Notes under the pieces: generated by a model
Seen by the model: the letters and a program-made list of their open reading frames with translations, nothing else
Database searches by the model: none
What the model was told of the DNA's origin: nothing
NCBI RefSeq assembly: GCF_027706145.1
Contig: NZ_JAQFWW010000011.1
Span: forward strand, 1 to 37,272
Reading direction: 5' to 3'
Length of the DNA: 37,272 bases
Source: Bacillus changyiensis
GTDB taxonomy: Bacteria; Bacillota; Bacilli; Bacillales; Bacillaceae
Translations under genes and position numbers: made by a program
In this document: positions 25,241-35,084 of the stretch, piece by piece
Layout: the number at the start of each line of letters is the position of its first letter
Position numbering within the stretch: position 1 is the first letter of the stretch

Positions 25241-25255
25241 TGAAAATGATTATCA
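25241..25255 (-). promoter_or_regulatory. Fur box upstream of yfhC
   Basis: TGAAAATGATTATCA matches the 7-1-7 Fur consensus TGATAATnATTATCA with one mismatch, and continues TTA. Located 18 bp before the yfhC start codon. Confidence 0.82.
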
Positions 25256-25351
25256 TTACAGATTATAAAACGTTATGTTGATGTTTGCAAATATTTTCAA
25301 TGTAATAACACCAGTACTGCAAGAGGGATTTTTAAACGCATCACTCAAATA

Positions 25352-25540
25352 TTATGATTGTGTGACGATAAACAAGATAAAAAAAACAAGATAAACTAAA
25401 AATGCCCCACTCATTACTTTCACTGGTGTTCTCGAAAATTTAAACATACCTTTCCATTCAGAATTAAAAATCATGTAAATAAAACTTAAAAAAAACGTTC
25501 CTAGCCCAAGTATTGATATGATCAAAAAAATAGGATTCAT
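25352..25540 (-). CDS. Unknown small two-helix membrane protein
   Basis: 62 residues from the ATG at 25540 (MNPIFLIISILG), which has GGAGGAGG 5 nt upstream; the longer frame to 25585 is not supported. Two hydrophobic helices (about 3-23 and 42-60) flank a basic loop (NSEWKGMFKFSRTPVK). I do not recognise a family. It stands alone between yfhC and mprF with no clear terminator, and the strong ribosome site argues for a real gene. Confidence 0.7.
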   Translation of the reverse strand: MNPIFLIISILGLGTFFLSFIYMIFNSEWKGMFKFSRTPVKVMSGAFLVYLVFFILFIVTQS

Positions 25541-25651
25541 GTTATCCTCCTCCATTACATTCGAGATTTTTGGGGTCACTTTCATTTAACTATAGAGCTC
25601 AAAGGTTAAAAACAGCTCACCTGTAGTTTAAATTCTGTTTAAATCTCAAAG

Positions 25652-25692
25652 TAAAAAGCTGATCAACCATGTTGAATGGTCCATCAGCTTTT
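25652..25692 (-). terminator. Terminator after mprF
   Basis: Outer stem aaaagctgat / atcagctttt with an inner accat/atggt hairpin; the flanks are A/T-rich on both strands. Confidence 0.85.
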
Positions 25693-25702
25693 CTTTACAA
25701 CA

Positions 25703-28255
25703 TTATTTTGCCCGCCGGCCAATCAATCTTGTGACAAGAATCATGGTCACCGGAAGTGATCTGTTTTTTCGGTAGGCCAAATATTTCCCACGCCAAACCG
25801 GTTTATATTTCTCTTTAAAACTCCGTAAACCGCTGAAGCTATACATGTAGCGGACATTGTTGAAAATGATGGCTGCAAGCCGCTCCGTCCAAAACGACTG
25901 AATGCTTGTCCCTACATTTGATAACGGAGCCATCCCCATATTAAACGTCGTATAGCCTTGTTCTTTCCCCCATTGAAACAGATGAATAAATAATGCATCC
26001 ATAATACCGCTCGGTGCATCCTCTCCATAACGCATCATATCGACCGATATTTCACCTTTCTGGTACATAAACATCAGATTCATAAAGGCAATGATTTTTC
26101 CGTTCGCATCTTTTAAGACAGCGATCGGTGCTCTTTGCAAATACTCTTCATTAAAATAGCCGAGCGAAAAGCTTTTTTCTCTTTTTCGGCCAAGCCACTC
26201 ATCAGATATCCCGCGCAGTTCATTAAGGAATTCTTTAGAAAACGGAGGTTGTTCAACATGAAAAGTATAGCCTTCCCGATTAAAACGATTGTGAATCGCT
26301 CTTAAACCAGCCCGTTTTTTCCCGGAAATTGTAAATGTTGTCAGATCAACTATCGCTTCTTCACCAAGCTTGAAAAAACGATATCCGAAATCATGATAAA
26401 GTCCCATATCCTCTTGTTCAATCTGATAAAAAATGACGAGATAGCCTTTTTGATCTGCTAAATGTAGGAATTCTTTCAAGATCAATGGAAAAGACTCTTT
26501 TTGTCCTGAAGGATCACCAAGTACAACAAGACGTTGGCCGATTTTGGCAAACTGAATAAGCGCCTTTCCATCACTGGAGTAAAAAAACCGTTTATCCCCT
26601 AAAAAACCCAAATGACTAAGAGCATTTCCGCCTTCTTCATTTAAAAAGGTCTCTAGTTTCTCCATATTCGGTTCTGCGCCAATTTGCTCTGTTTTTTTGT
26701 TAAAAAGCCAAATAAATAAACTTAAAAACAGCGGCACAAAAATTGCTGCGAAAACCGTTACATAATTGACATGAATTTCACTATAGATCAAATAATCTTT
26801 TGCCAGTAAACGACCAAAATTCTCCCAAATTGTTGAAGCAAGGTAATTGTAGTTAAAAAGGGCAAAAAGATAGATGATAAGAGCCCATGTCATCTGTGTG
26901 AAAGTATAAGCAGCTCGATCCCTCAAAAATTGTCCTCTCAATAACACAAATAATAAGAAAACGAGTGGAATCATGAAGATTCCGCTAAGATTAAATCCTT
27001 TAAATACTGTAAAAACAAAAGCAAATGTTAAAGCAGTGAGCGTCATATAATAAGAACGTTTTGTACGCTTATAAAGTTCCAACGGTAATATGAGCAAAAG
27101 TAAACCAAAGCTGAGAGACAAAGCATTAAATAATGTCAGGATGTTTTCAGGCAAATCCAACATCAGTGTGAATTTGTCAATTGGTAATGCAACTGAAGCA
27201 AGGGTCACCATCCCACAACAAAATGCGATCACAGCTAGTGATCCATTGAGCAGACGGAGCAATAAAGCTCTGTGTATAGTCAGCAAAACATTAGTCGTCT
27301 CAATTGCTGGAGCAAAAATTGGTCTTTCCTCCAGCTTTTTTAATGTATTACCTGTTAAGGCAATTGCAGCCAAAATCAGACCGATGATAAAAGGAATAAA
27401 TGAATAAGCGATTCGATAGAGAACAATAGCAGTTAGTGTAATTTCTTGATTAACTCCCATTTCACTCATGCCAATTAAAAAAAGCAAGTCAAACGAACCA
27501 AATCCACCAGGTACAAGACTAATCATCCCTGCGACTGAGGCAATGGTAAACACACCAAGAAGGAGTCTGACATCTAATTCTATTCCCATTGTCAAAAGTG
27601 CATAGTACATCACGACTCCTGCAGCAAGCCATTCAATGACTGACGCACCTAAATACGAAGCAAAGACCGAAAGACGTAACCCCTTTTCACCATCATGATT
27701 TCTTTTCTTTTTGATGATCAAAGCCACGAATCCAGCGGGAACAATTAGCGCCACCGCGATAATAGCTGGTAAAAGCCAAACTTTTTCCATCAATAAATTT
27801 CCGGAAGGTAACAGCCTGGCAAGAACAAAAATACTTAGAAAAGATAGACCAAGGAGAATGGAAGACGCAAGCCAAGCAATCCCCTTGATCAACTGTTTCA
27901 CATCATGAACATATTCCTTATAAAAGATCGTTCTTAAGCCAGCACCTGATAAGCCGCCAAATCCGAGTACATTATTAAATGAATTTGAAATCCACGATAT
28001 TTTAAACGTTTTTCGCTTAGAAATTTGAAGTCCTAACGAACGAACGAGAACATAATCGTATAAAGACATCACCGCAATGGCGACAAGACCAAGAAAAACC
28101 AATGTGAAAAGATTGGTTCTTTCAATATTGTTTATCACTAGAACGGCTTCCTTTAAAGACATTCCAGCAAGTTCTTTTTTTGCTTGAAAAATAACTAACA
28201 GAATAACGGCTACCGGAAAAATAACCCTTAAAATGGACAGCACATTTTTTTTCAT
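25703..28255 (-). CDS. mprF: MprF, lysylphosphatidylglycerol synthase and flippase
   Basis: 850 residues, normal for the family (B. subtilis yfiX). Transfers lysine from Lys-tRNA to phosphatidylglycerol and flips the product outwards, giving resistance to cationic antimicrobial peptides. The N-terminal flippase part carries the conserved NSFNNVLGFGGLSGAGLR and VPGGFGSFDLLFL, with about 14 membrane helices to residue 510. The C-terminal part is the soluble GNAT-like aminoacyl transferase (DUF2156) with LVVLGDPSGQ and FNMGMAPLSNVG. The ATG at 28255 has GGAAGTGA upstream. Transcribed alone with its own terminator. Confidence 0.95.
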   Translation of the reverse strand: MKKNVLSILRVIFPVAVILLVIFQAKKELAGMSLKEAVLVINNIERTNLFTLVFLGLVAIAVMSLYDYVLVRSLGLQISKRKTFKISWISNSFNNVLGFGGLSGAGLRTIFYKEYVHDVKQLIKGIAWLASSILLGLSFLSIFVLARLLPSGNLLMEKVWLLPAIIAVALIVPAGFVALIIKKKRNHDGEKGLRLSVFASYLGASVIEWLAAGVVMYYALLTMGIELDVRLLLGVFTIASVAGMISLVPGGFGSFDLLFLIGMSEMGVNQEITLTAIVLYRIAYSFIPFIIGLILAAIALTGNTLKKLEERPIFAPAIETTNVLLTIHRALLLRLLNGSLAVIAFCCGMVTLASVALPIDKFTLMLDLPENILTLFNALSLSFGLLLLILPLELYKRTKRSYYMTLTALTFAFVFTVFKGFNLSGIFMIPLVFLLFVLLRGQFLRDRAAYTFTQMTWALIIYLFALFNYNYLASTIWENFGRLLAKDYLIYSEIHVNYVTVFAAIFVPLFLSLFIWLFNKKTEQIGAEPNMEKLETFLNEEGGNALSHLGFLGDKRFFYSSDGKALIQFAKIGQRLVVLGDPSGQKESFPLILKEFLHLADQKGYLVIFYQIEQEDMGLYHDFGYRFFKLGEEAIVDLTTFTISGKKRAGLRAIHNRFNREGYTFHVEQPPFSKEFLNELRGISDEWLGRKREKSFSLGYFNEEYLQRAPIAVLKDANGKIIAFMNLMFMYQKGEISVDMMRYGEDAPSGIMDALFIHLFQWGKEQGYTTFNMGMAPLSNVGTSIQSFWTERLAAIIFNNVRYMYSFSGLRSFKEKYKPVWRGKYLAYRKNRSLPVTMILVTRLIGRRAK

Positions 28256-28428
28256 GATATCACTTCCAATACATTACGAAATAGATAATTAAACATAGTT
28301 TGTGTAAAAAGATGACACTTCATTATCTTACTCTAAATGACCGTTCAAAAAAAGTAATTATTCATTAATTTAAACTGATATTAAGAAATTCAAACGAATT
28401 GTTATACACAGGGACTAAAGTCATTAAA

Positions 28429-28453
28429 AAAAACGCGCAGATGCGCGTTTTTA
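28429..28453 (-). terminator. Terminator after the flavodoxin-fold oxidoreductase
   Basis: aaacgcgc / gcgcgttt stem with a 4-nt loop, A-run on one side and T-run on the other; works on both strands. It follows the 28495-29076 gene after about 40 bp. The remaining gap to mprF (28256-28428) holds nothing recognised. Confidence 0.85.
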
Positions 28454-28494
28454 GTTCAACATACTATGAAGCTGATCTTCATAATATTGAGCCA

Positions 28495-29076
28495 TTAATC
28501 CCCTATGTAGAGTACAGACTGGTACACTCGATCTAGCCACTTTTCACGTTTTTCCACTGTAGTGTCTTTTACTTTCGGAAATAAGAATCGTCTGACATTC
28601 GTTACTCCGCAAAATTTCAATATGTTATCTTTAACAGTGATCCAATCTGCATTACGCCGCCAGAATCGCAAATACCAACCAGGGGCATCTGCTGTATAAT
28701 AAACTGAAGCAGAACGTGCCTTTAACAATCCCTTTGGCAGCTTTCCTTCATATGTATAGGCTTCTCCAGCGACAAATACACGGTCAATGAAACCTTTTAA
28801 AATCGCTGGCACTCCTCCCCACCACAAAGGATAAATGAAAATAAGATGGTCTGCGTTTTTAATAATCTCTCTGTATTCAGCCGTTTCCGGATCATTTTTT
28901 AGGTCTGACCGCCTTTTCTTCTCGTTAAATACAAGGACAGGGTTAAACTGGTCTTTGTATAAATCAATCACAGTATAAGAATGTTGTTTATCCTCAAGGG
29001 CCTTTGTCACCTGTTGTAAAATGGCTCCATTAAAACTGTTTGGATTTGGATGTGCGTATAGGATAGCTACCTGCAA
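28495..29076 (-). CDS. NAD(P)H oxidoreductase, flavodoxin-like fold (KefF/NQO1 family)
   Basis: 193 residues. Flavodoxin_2 fold: FMN/FAD-binding start ILYAHPNPNSFNGAIL, then FIYPLWWGGVPAILKGFIDRVF, the hallmark of the KefF/MdaB/NQO1 group that reduces quinones or electrophiles with NAD(P)H. The start is TTG at 29076, 7 nt after GGGGG; there is no in-frame ATG nearby. Physiological substrate unknown. The stop TAA overlaps an ATG of a possible 14-codon frame (TAATG). Not tied to the DoxX gene upstream, which has its own terminator. Confidence 0.87.
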   Translation of the reverse strand: MQVAILYAHPNPNSFNGAILQQVTKALEDKQHSYTVIDLYKDQFNPVLVFNEKKRRSDLKNDPETAEYREIIKNADHLIFIYPLWWGGVPAILKGFIDRVFVAGEAYTYEGKLPKGLLKARSASVYYTADAPGWYLRFWRRNADWITVKDNILKFCGVTNVRRFLFPKVKDTTVEKREKWLDRVYQSVLYIGD

Positions 29077-29167
29077 GAACGTTCCCCCTTTATATGTATG
29101 GCTTTACGAAATTATATGGCTTATTTCACAAATTTTAAAGTAATTAGACTCGGACAAATCATCATCA

Positions 29168-29204
29168 CATAACAAACCCTTTCCATCATCGCGAAGGAAA
29201 GGGC
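29168..29204 (-). terminator. Terminator after doxX-like gene
   Basis: ccctttcc (29178-29185) pairs with ggaaaggg (29196-29203), 10-nt loop; T-rich on the minus strand. Confidence 0.72.
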
Positions 29205-29220
29205 TTTATGTCTTTTCATT

Positions 29221-29646
29221 TTAACTCTCTGGGACGGTTTTTGCCTTCCGCTTTTGTCGTAACAAACTGTCAAGTGACAACATCTGACTTCCGTTTAGCA
29301 TAAGATGGATGGCAATTGCAAGCAGTGCTAAATCAAATTCGTAGCCCATATTTCCGTCAGTTCCAATAAATCCGGCTGATAACTTGACAGTGAAGATCGC
29401 TCCAACTACCACAACAGCAAAAAGGAACCCAACAATTCGTGTACCAATCCCAAGTATCATCAAAGCTCCGCCAACTAATTCAATAAATACGACGACATAG
29501 GCAAGAAAGCCGGGAATTCCAAAGCTGTTAAAAAACTCCACGGTGTTGTCAATACCGCCTTGAAGCTTATGAATCCCATGTAGTAAAAAAGTAAGACCGG
29601 TTATGAACCGTAAAATGAGTGCACCAACTTCATATTTTTTGTTCAT
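29221..29646 (-). CDS. DoxX family membrane protein
   Basis: 141 residues with four membrane helices. The DoxX pattern is clear: ALILRFITGLTFLLHGIHKL, then FFNSFGIPGFLAYVVVFIELVGGALMILG, then a C-terminal FDLALLAIAIHLMLNG. Family members associate with redox reactions of thiols and quinones in membranes; specific role unknown. The open frame reaches 29694, but the ATG at 29646 (MNKKYEVG) has AAAGGAG 8 nt upstream. A B. subtilis relative is yfiD (catD), but I do not assert orthology. Confidence 0.86.
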   Translation of the reverse strand: MNKKYEVGALILRFITGLTFLLHGIHKLQGGIDNTVEFFNSFGIPGFLAYVVVFIELVGGALMILGIGTRIVGFLFAVVVVGAIFTVKLSAGFIGTDGNMGYEFDLALLAIAIHLMLNGSQMLSLDSLLRQKRKAKTVPES

Positions 29647-29738
29647 GCTTTTGCTCTCCTTTTTAGAACTACTGAATAATGGCAATATATTCATTTCTGC
29701 TCAGTTCGTGACATGAATATAGCATGGATCTATCATGT

Positions 29739-29975
29739 TCATTGAAAAGAGAGCGGTTTAGAATTTGGATGATTCTTCTGTCTGTTTTTTATTGTTGCTT
29801 CATATACCTTTTTAGTCGCGGCATAAAACACATGTACACCTAAGTACAAAATAAATAAGAATAAAGTTACTAAAAATACCCCATTATCCTTGAGGACAAT
29901 CTCATCAGAATACATCGAATAGATGAGCACATTTGGAAGTTTGACAATGAAATTTAATGTTTTCACATCAAGCAA
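29739..29975 (-). CDS. Unknown small membrane protein, doubtful start
   Basis: Open frame of 78 codons starting with TTG at 29975. The C-terminal half contains a strong membrane helix (GVFLVTLFLFILYLGVHVFYAA) and a basic tail (KKVYEATIKNRQKNHPNSK), a convincing one-pass protein end. The N-terminal part is less typical and no good ribosome site precedes the TTG; the ATG for MYSDEIVL is an alternative but also lacks one. It may be a small real gene or the remains of a longer one. No family recognised. Confidence 0.45.
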   Translation of the reverse strand: MLDVKTLNFIVKLPNVLIYSMYSDEIVLKDNGVFLVTLFLFILYLGVHVFYAATKKVYEATIKNRQKNHPNSKPLSFQ

Positions 29976-29989
29976 AAACTCAAATTAAT

Positions 29990-30025
29990 AAAAATAGCTG
30001 CCTTCATTCAGATGAAAAGGCAGCT
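29990..30025 (-). terminator. Terminator of the malA-glvR-malP operon
   Basis: Perfect 9-bp stem agctgcctt (29996-30004) with aaggcagct (30017-30025), then ATTTTTATT on the minus strand, 25 bp past the malP stop. Confidence 0.87.
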
Positions 30026-30050
30026 TTCATTTTTGATTGACTGAAACGGT

Positions 30051-31637
30051 CTAACTGTCTAGAAGATTTTCAACTCTTTCTCGCACTTGCGGAACCGACA
30101 GACCGATAATGATCTGAAGAGCTTTTCCATTCCTGACTACACCATGGACACCAAAAGATTTAAAGGTACTGTCTGGTGCCACTTTTGATTCGTCATAAAC
30201 ACTGACCCGAAGTCGTGTTGCACAATTGGTTACTTCTGCGATATTTTCTTTTCCGCCAAGCGCACGGATGCAAAGGACTGCCTGATCCTCTTCCACTTCT
30301 CTTCCTGCAGACACTTCTTTTTCTGATTCCTTCTTCGCCTTGAAATCTTTTTTTGTATAAAACTTTGTTTCTTGTTGTTCATCTTTTTCACGACCTGGAG
30401 TTGCAATATTCATTTTCATAATTAAAAATCTGAAAACAAAGAAGTAAATAGCTGTGAAGGAGAAACCGATTAATATTTGAAAAAGATAAGTGCTACCATG
30501 TTGATGAAAAAGTGGAATCCAGTTCAGTGTTAAAATCTCGATTAAGCCGCCACCCATATTGCCGACAACTCCCGCCATATACATGAGTGTCGCCATTGTA
30601 GCTGCTAACAAACTATGGACAAAAAACAGCAAAGGTGAGATGAATAAGAAAGTGAACTCAATCGGTTCAGTGATACCTGCAACCATCGCTGTCAGTGTAA
30701 TCGGAATTAACAAACCTGCGACGATTTTCTTCTTTTCTTTTTTAGCTGTTACATAAATGGCTAGGGCAATTCCTAAAACGCCAAAGATCTTGGAGTTTCC
30801 ATGAAGTGCAAAACCACCTTGCGGAAACAGTTCCTTTAATGGCTGTGAACTTGCAGCATATTCGCTTAAATGTTGTGCCCAATGGGTCACAATTCCACCT
30901 TCCACAACAGCCGGCCCGAAAAGGAAAGGAGTATAAATAAAATGGTGCAATCCCGTTGGAATTAAGATCCGCTCCAAAAACGTATAAACCCAAACACCGA
31001 ATGCGCCTGATGCGACTAAAAAAGTTTGTAAAGAAGCGATGCCTCCCTGAACCATAGGCCAAATATACGCTGTTGCCAAAGCAACTGGAAGCATGACAAA
31101 AAATGAAATGATGACAACATATGATGAGCCTTGAAAAATTCCCAAAAAGTCGGGTAATTTCTTTTCAAAATAACGATTGTGGAGATAGACAACAAGTGAA
31201 GAAATCAAAATCGCACCAATGATGTTCGTATCAAGCGTTTTGATACCCGCAATTTCTGCCAATCCACTTGTTCCGCCGACTTCTTGACTCATGTCCACAC
31301 CGAAAAAATCGCCCCAGACAGTTAAAATAGCACCGACAAAATAGTTAAAGGTCAAATATGTCGTAAGCGCTTCCAGACATGCGCGCGCTTGAGCTTTTTT
31401 TGCCAATGCAATTGGAATTCCAACTGCGAATAATAAAGGCATCTGCCTAAAAACAGTCCAGCCTCCTTCTTCAATGATGTACCAAAACTGGTACCATAAC
31501 GTATCCTTTTGAGCTATTTCCCCCATCAGCAACTCATTTTTAAATAATGTACTGAGCCCTACAACAATTCCGGCAAAAGCAAAGAGTAACACCGGTACAA
31601 ACATCGCGCTTCCAAATCGTTGGACTTTTTGCATCAA
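30051..31637 (-). CDS. malP: MalP, maltose/alpha-glucoside PTS enzyme IICB
   Basis: 528 residues. Membrane IIC domain (about 1-420) with the glucose-family features FAVGIPIALAKK and ITEPIEFTFLFISPLLFFVH; then a charged linker and a IIB domain whose phosphorylated cysteine is C472 in TNCATRLRVSV. Imports maltose or related alpha-glucosides as 6-phosphates; no IIA domain is present, so the phosphate must come from another EIIA-Glc. The start is TTG at 31637 (8 nt after GGGGG) or the ATG one codon later; both are plausible. Third gene of malA-glvR-malP, 15 nt after glvR. Confidence 0.93.
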   Translation of the reverse strand: MMQKVQRFGSAMFVPVLLFAFAGIVVGLSTLFKNELLMGEIAQKDTLWYQFWYIIEEGGWTVFRQMPLLFAVGIPIALAKKAQARACLEALTTYLTFNYFVGAILTVWGDFFGVDMSQEVGGTSGLAEIAGIKTLDTNIIGAILISSLVVYLHNRYFEKKLPDFLGIFQGSSYVVIISFFVMLPVALATAYIWPMVQGGIASLQTFLVASGAFGVWVYTFLERILIPTGLHHFIYTPFLFGPAVVEGGIVTHWAQHLSEYAASSQPLKELFPQGGFALHGNSKIFGVLGIALAIYVTAKKEKKKIVAGLLIPITLTAMVAGITEPIEFTFLFISPLLFFVHSLLAATMATLMYMAGVVGNMGGGLIEILTLNWIPLFHQHGSTYLFQILIGFSFTAIYFFVFRFLIMKMNIATPGREKDEQQETKFYTKKDFKAKKESEKEVSAGREVEEDQAVLCIRALGGKENIAEVTNCATRLRVSVYDESKVAPDSTFKSFGVHGVVRNGKALQIIIGLSVPQVRERVENLLDS

Positions 31638-31652
31638 TATGAAAACCCCCCA

Positions 31653-32420
31653 TTACTGTGATTTTTTTTGCTCAACATAATCGATATAACTGCGGAACAA
31701 CGCTTCCCCAACGAGGAAAAAAGGCGCAAAAGCAGTCAATTCTACTCCTTGATAAACAGTCACTGCCCGGCTTGTAGCATAGAGATTGTAAGGTGTTAAT
31801 TGGGCAAGAAAATTATTTTTCAAATTGGTTAATGAAATAAATTGAATTCCCTTTGCAGACAGTGTTTGCGCTTGTGGAATCAGTGATGGCGTTTCCCCGG
31901 AAAGCGAAATAATAATAATAAGATCAGTGTTTTTGAAATCAGGTACCATTAAGTCGAATTCAATTTTGTCTTTGATCACTGTTAAATAGCGGTGTCTAGC
32001 AACGAACATTCGCTGCAGTTCATTAGCACACGACGTTTGAGCTGTTCCTGAACCATATACAAATATACGGTCAGCCTCATCAATAAGTTTACACATGCTT
32101 TGCATATCTGTATTTTTCAAATATTTCAGACTTGCTTCCATATCTCTCATTAGCCCTGTGAAAGAGTTGGAAACTTTTTGTTGCTCTCCACTTTTTTCAG
32201 CCTCCCATTTTAAAAAGACTCGAAATTCACTATATCCACTAAACTCAAGCTTTTGCGAAAGTCTTAAAATAGAGGTCCGGGACACATTACATTTTTGGGC
32301 TAAATCATGAATCCCTAACTTATAACAGCTATCCTTATGATTCAAAATGTACTTTAAAATATGAAAATCATTTTCATTCAACTTTTTGTAATACTTATTC
32401 ATTAGTTCTTCCAATTGCAT
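31653..32420 (-). CDS. glvR: GlvR (MalR), RpiR-family regulator of the maltose operon
   Basis: 255 residues. N-terminal RpiR-type helix-turn-helix (KLGIHDLAQKCNVSRTSILR) and C-terminal SIS sugar-phosphate-binding domain (IFVYGSGTAQTSCANELQ ... IIIISLSGETPSLIPQA). In B. subtilis this protein activates malA-glvR-malP when maltose is present. An in-frame GTG at 32429 lies over the ribosome site; the ATG at 32420 (MQLEELMNKYYKKL) is 5-6 nt after GGGGTGA and matches the family start. That ribosome site is one arm of a 17-bp inverted repeat, so translation may be controlled by RNA folding. Confidence 0.92.
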   Translation of the reverse strand: MQLEELMNKYYKKLNENDFHILKYILNHKDSCYKLGIHDLAQKCNVSRTSILRLSQKLEFSGYSEFRVFLKWEAEKSGEQQKVSNSFTGLMRDMEASLKYLKNTDMQSMCKLIDEADRIFVYGSGTAQTSCANELQRMFVARHRYLTVIKDKIEFDLMVPDFKNTDLIIIISLSGETPSLIPQAQTLSAKGIQFISLTNLKNNFLAQLTPYNLYATSRAVTVYQGVELTAFAPFFLVGEALFRSYIDYVEQKKSQ

Positions 32421-32425
32421 ATTGT

Positions 32426-32480
32426 TCACCCCATTTATTCTCTACCTCTATTATATAAAATACGAGAATAGATGGGGTGA
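32426..32480 (-). promoter_or_regulatory. 17-bp inverted repeat enclosing the glvR ribosome site
   Basis: Arms 32426-32442 (tcaccccatttattctc) and 32464-32480 (gagaatagatggggtga) pair at 16 of 17 positions around 21 nt. In the malA-glvR mRNA the second-transcribed arm carries GGGGTGA, the glvR Shine-Dalgarno, and the first arm is its complement. Could be an RNA switch or stability hairpin, or a DNA operator. Confidence 0.75.
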
Positions 32481-32509
32481 TATGCAGTCAATAAAAGGAG
32501 CTGACTATT

Positions 32510-33880
<1,371 letters not shown>

Positions 33881-33942
33881 GATTTCATCCACCCACCAAT
33901 AGATTCTACAAAGACAGTTCCTATAAACGATTTCTGTTTGTT

Positions 33943-33959
33943 TTCCCGAAAAGCGGGAA
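33943..33959. other. Inverted repeat between malA promoter and prophage remnant
   Basis: Perfect arms ttcccg / cgggaa around aaaag, followed on the plus strand by TTTT. It sits at the point where recognisable prophage sequence begins, 63 bp upstream of the malA -35 region; may be a weak terminator or a regulator site. Confidence 0.4.
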
Positions 33960-33966
33960 TTTTCCC

Positions 33967-34071
33967 AACACTATCTTCACTTCAGTGGCAGCTTGGTCCA
34001 AAAACAACGATGTCACAGAGAAAGGTAAGCAACAAAAAGAAATATTAAAACAAAACGGATTAACAAAATGA
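33967..34071 (+). pseudogene. Prophage holin, C-terminal stub
   Basis: The last 34 codons (TIFTSVAAWSKNNDVTEKGK ... ILKQNGLTK) resemble the C-terminus of SPP1/XhlB-type phage holins, which end in AWFKNNYVT-KGKKQKEAL---LTK. The N-terminal membrane helices and start codon are gone; upstream is the malA promoter region. The next gene is a peptidoglycan hydrolase, the usual phage partner of such a holin. Read as a degraded lysis cassette. Confidence 0.75.
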
Positions 34072-34098
34072 GAGGGCTGCTGGTTGGCAGTCTCTTTT
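34071..34098 (+). terminator. Possible terminator between holin stub and endolysin
   Basis: Stem agag(g)gctgc / ggcagtctct with one bulge, then TTTTC. Lies between the holin stop and the endolysin ribosome site. Confidence 0.5.
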
Positions 34099-34125
34099 CA
34101 TTGTAAAAAATAGAGGTGTTTTACA

Positions 34126-35052
34126 ATGGCAGTTTCATTACAGACATTGATTGATCGTTCTATTCGAAATATGGGTTCGGGAATCCATCCGGTAGTAAAA
34201 GAAACAGCAATCGAAGTGATTAAAAGATCTTATAAAGAGGGTATTTATGTGCAGATGACATCTGGCTATCGTTCTTTTGCGGAACAAAATAAGCTATATG
34301 CGAAAGGACGAACTGCATCAGGGAAGATTGTGACTAACGCTAAAGCCGGACAATCCAACCACAATTACGGTTTAGCAGTAGATTATGTTTTATTATCCTC
34401 AGATGGCAAAACAGCGATCTGGACGGTTAATTCCAAATGGAAAAGAGTTGCTTAAATCGCAAAGGCTCTAGGATTTGCATGGGGAGGGGATTGGTACAGC
34501 TTTAAAGATTATCCACATTTAGAAATGATGGGCGGTTTAACTTTGGTGCAGCTACAGGCTGGTAAACGTCCAGTCCTCGTATCGAAAGTAAACAGCACAA
34601 CACCTGCCATTCCTAAACCAACTAAAAAGCAGTCATCAAAGAAATCATCTTCCAGTGGTGGTCGTGCGATTGTTAGAACGATTCAGAGTACGTTAAATAA
34701 ACGATATAAGCTCAATATTAAAGTAGACGGTTATCAAGGGCCTGAAACATACAAAGCCTTATTTATGGGTTTCCAAACCGAATTAAATAAGCAATTTCAT
34801 GCAGGCCTTGTCATAGATGGGGAATGGGGACCGAAAACTCGTGCAGCTGTCGTAAATGTTCGTAAAGGAGCAAAAGGAAATATCACTTGGATTCTTCAAG
34901 CGTTGTTGATCTGTAAGGGATATGATGTGAATGGGCTTGATTCTATCTTTGGGAATGGCCTTGAGAAGGCTGTGAGAGCTTATCAAAAGGCAAAAGGTCT
35001 GACTGTGGATGGGGTTGCAGGGAGAGTTACTTGGACAAGGTTGTTTGCATGA
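34126..35052 (+). pseudogene. Prophage endolysin (M15 peptidase + two PG-binding domains), split by a stop codon
   Basis: 309-codon frame interrupted by one TAA at 34453-34455; the same frame continues with IAKALGFAWGGDWYSFKDYPHLEM. N-terminal CwlK/VanY-type L-Ala-D-Glu peptidase: TSGYRSFAEQNKLYAKGR, zinc ligands in SNHNYGLAVDY (His and Asp); the third ligand (PHLEM) lies beyond the stop. A serine/lysine-rich linker leads to two peptidoglycan-binding repeats (VDGYQGPETYKAL and VDGVAGRVTWTRLF). A GAA to TAA change would explain it, since an acidic residue is expected there. The upstream piece (34126-34455) lacks a full metal site; the downstream piece could at most give a cell-wall-binding protein. 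Confidence 0.9.
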
Positions 35053-35081
35053 AAAAAGCCCTCTTTACGGAGGGCTAACTT
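35052..35081. terminator. Bidirectional terminator, endolysin / immunity gene
   Basis: Perfect 7-bp stem agccctc (35057-35063) with gagggct (35070-35076); A-run before it and T-run after it, so it serves the minus-strand toxin locus as well. It resembles the terminator at 36172-36209. Confidence 0.82.
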
Positions 35082-35084
35082 TTC

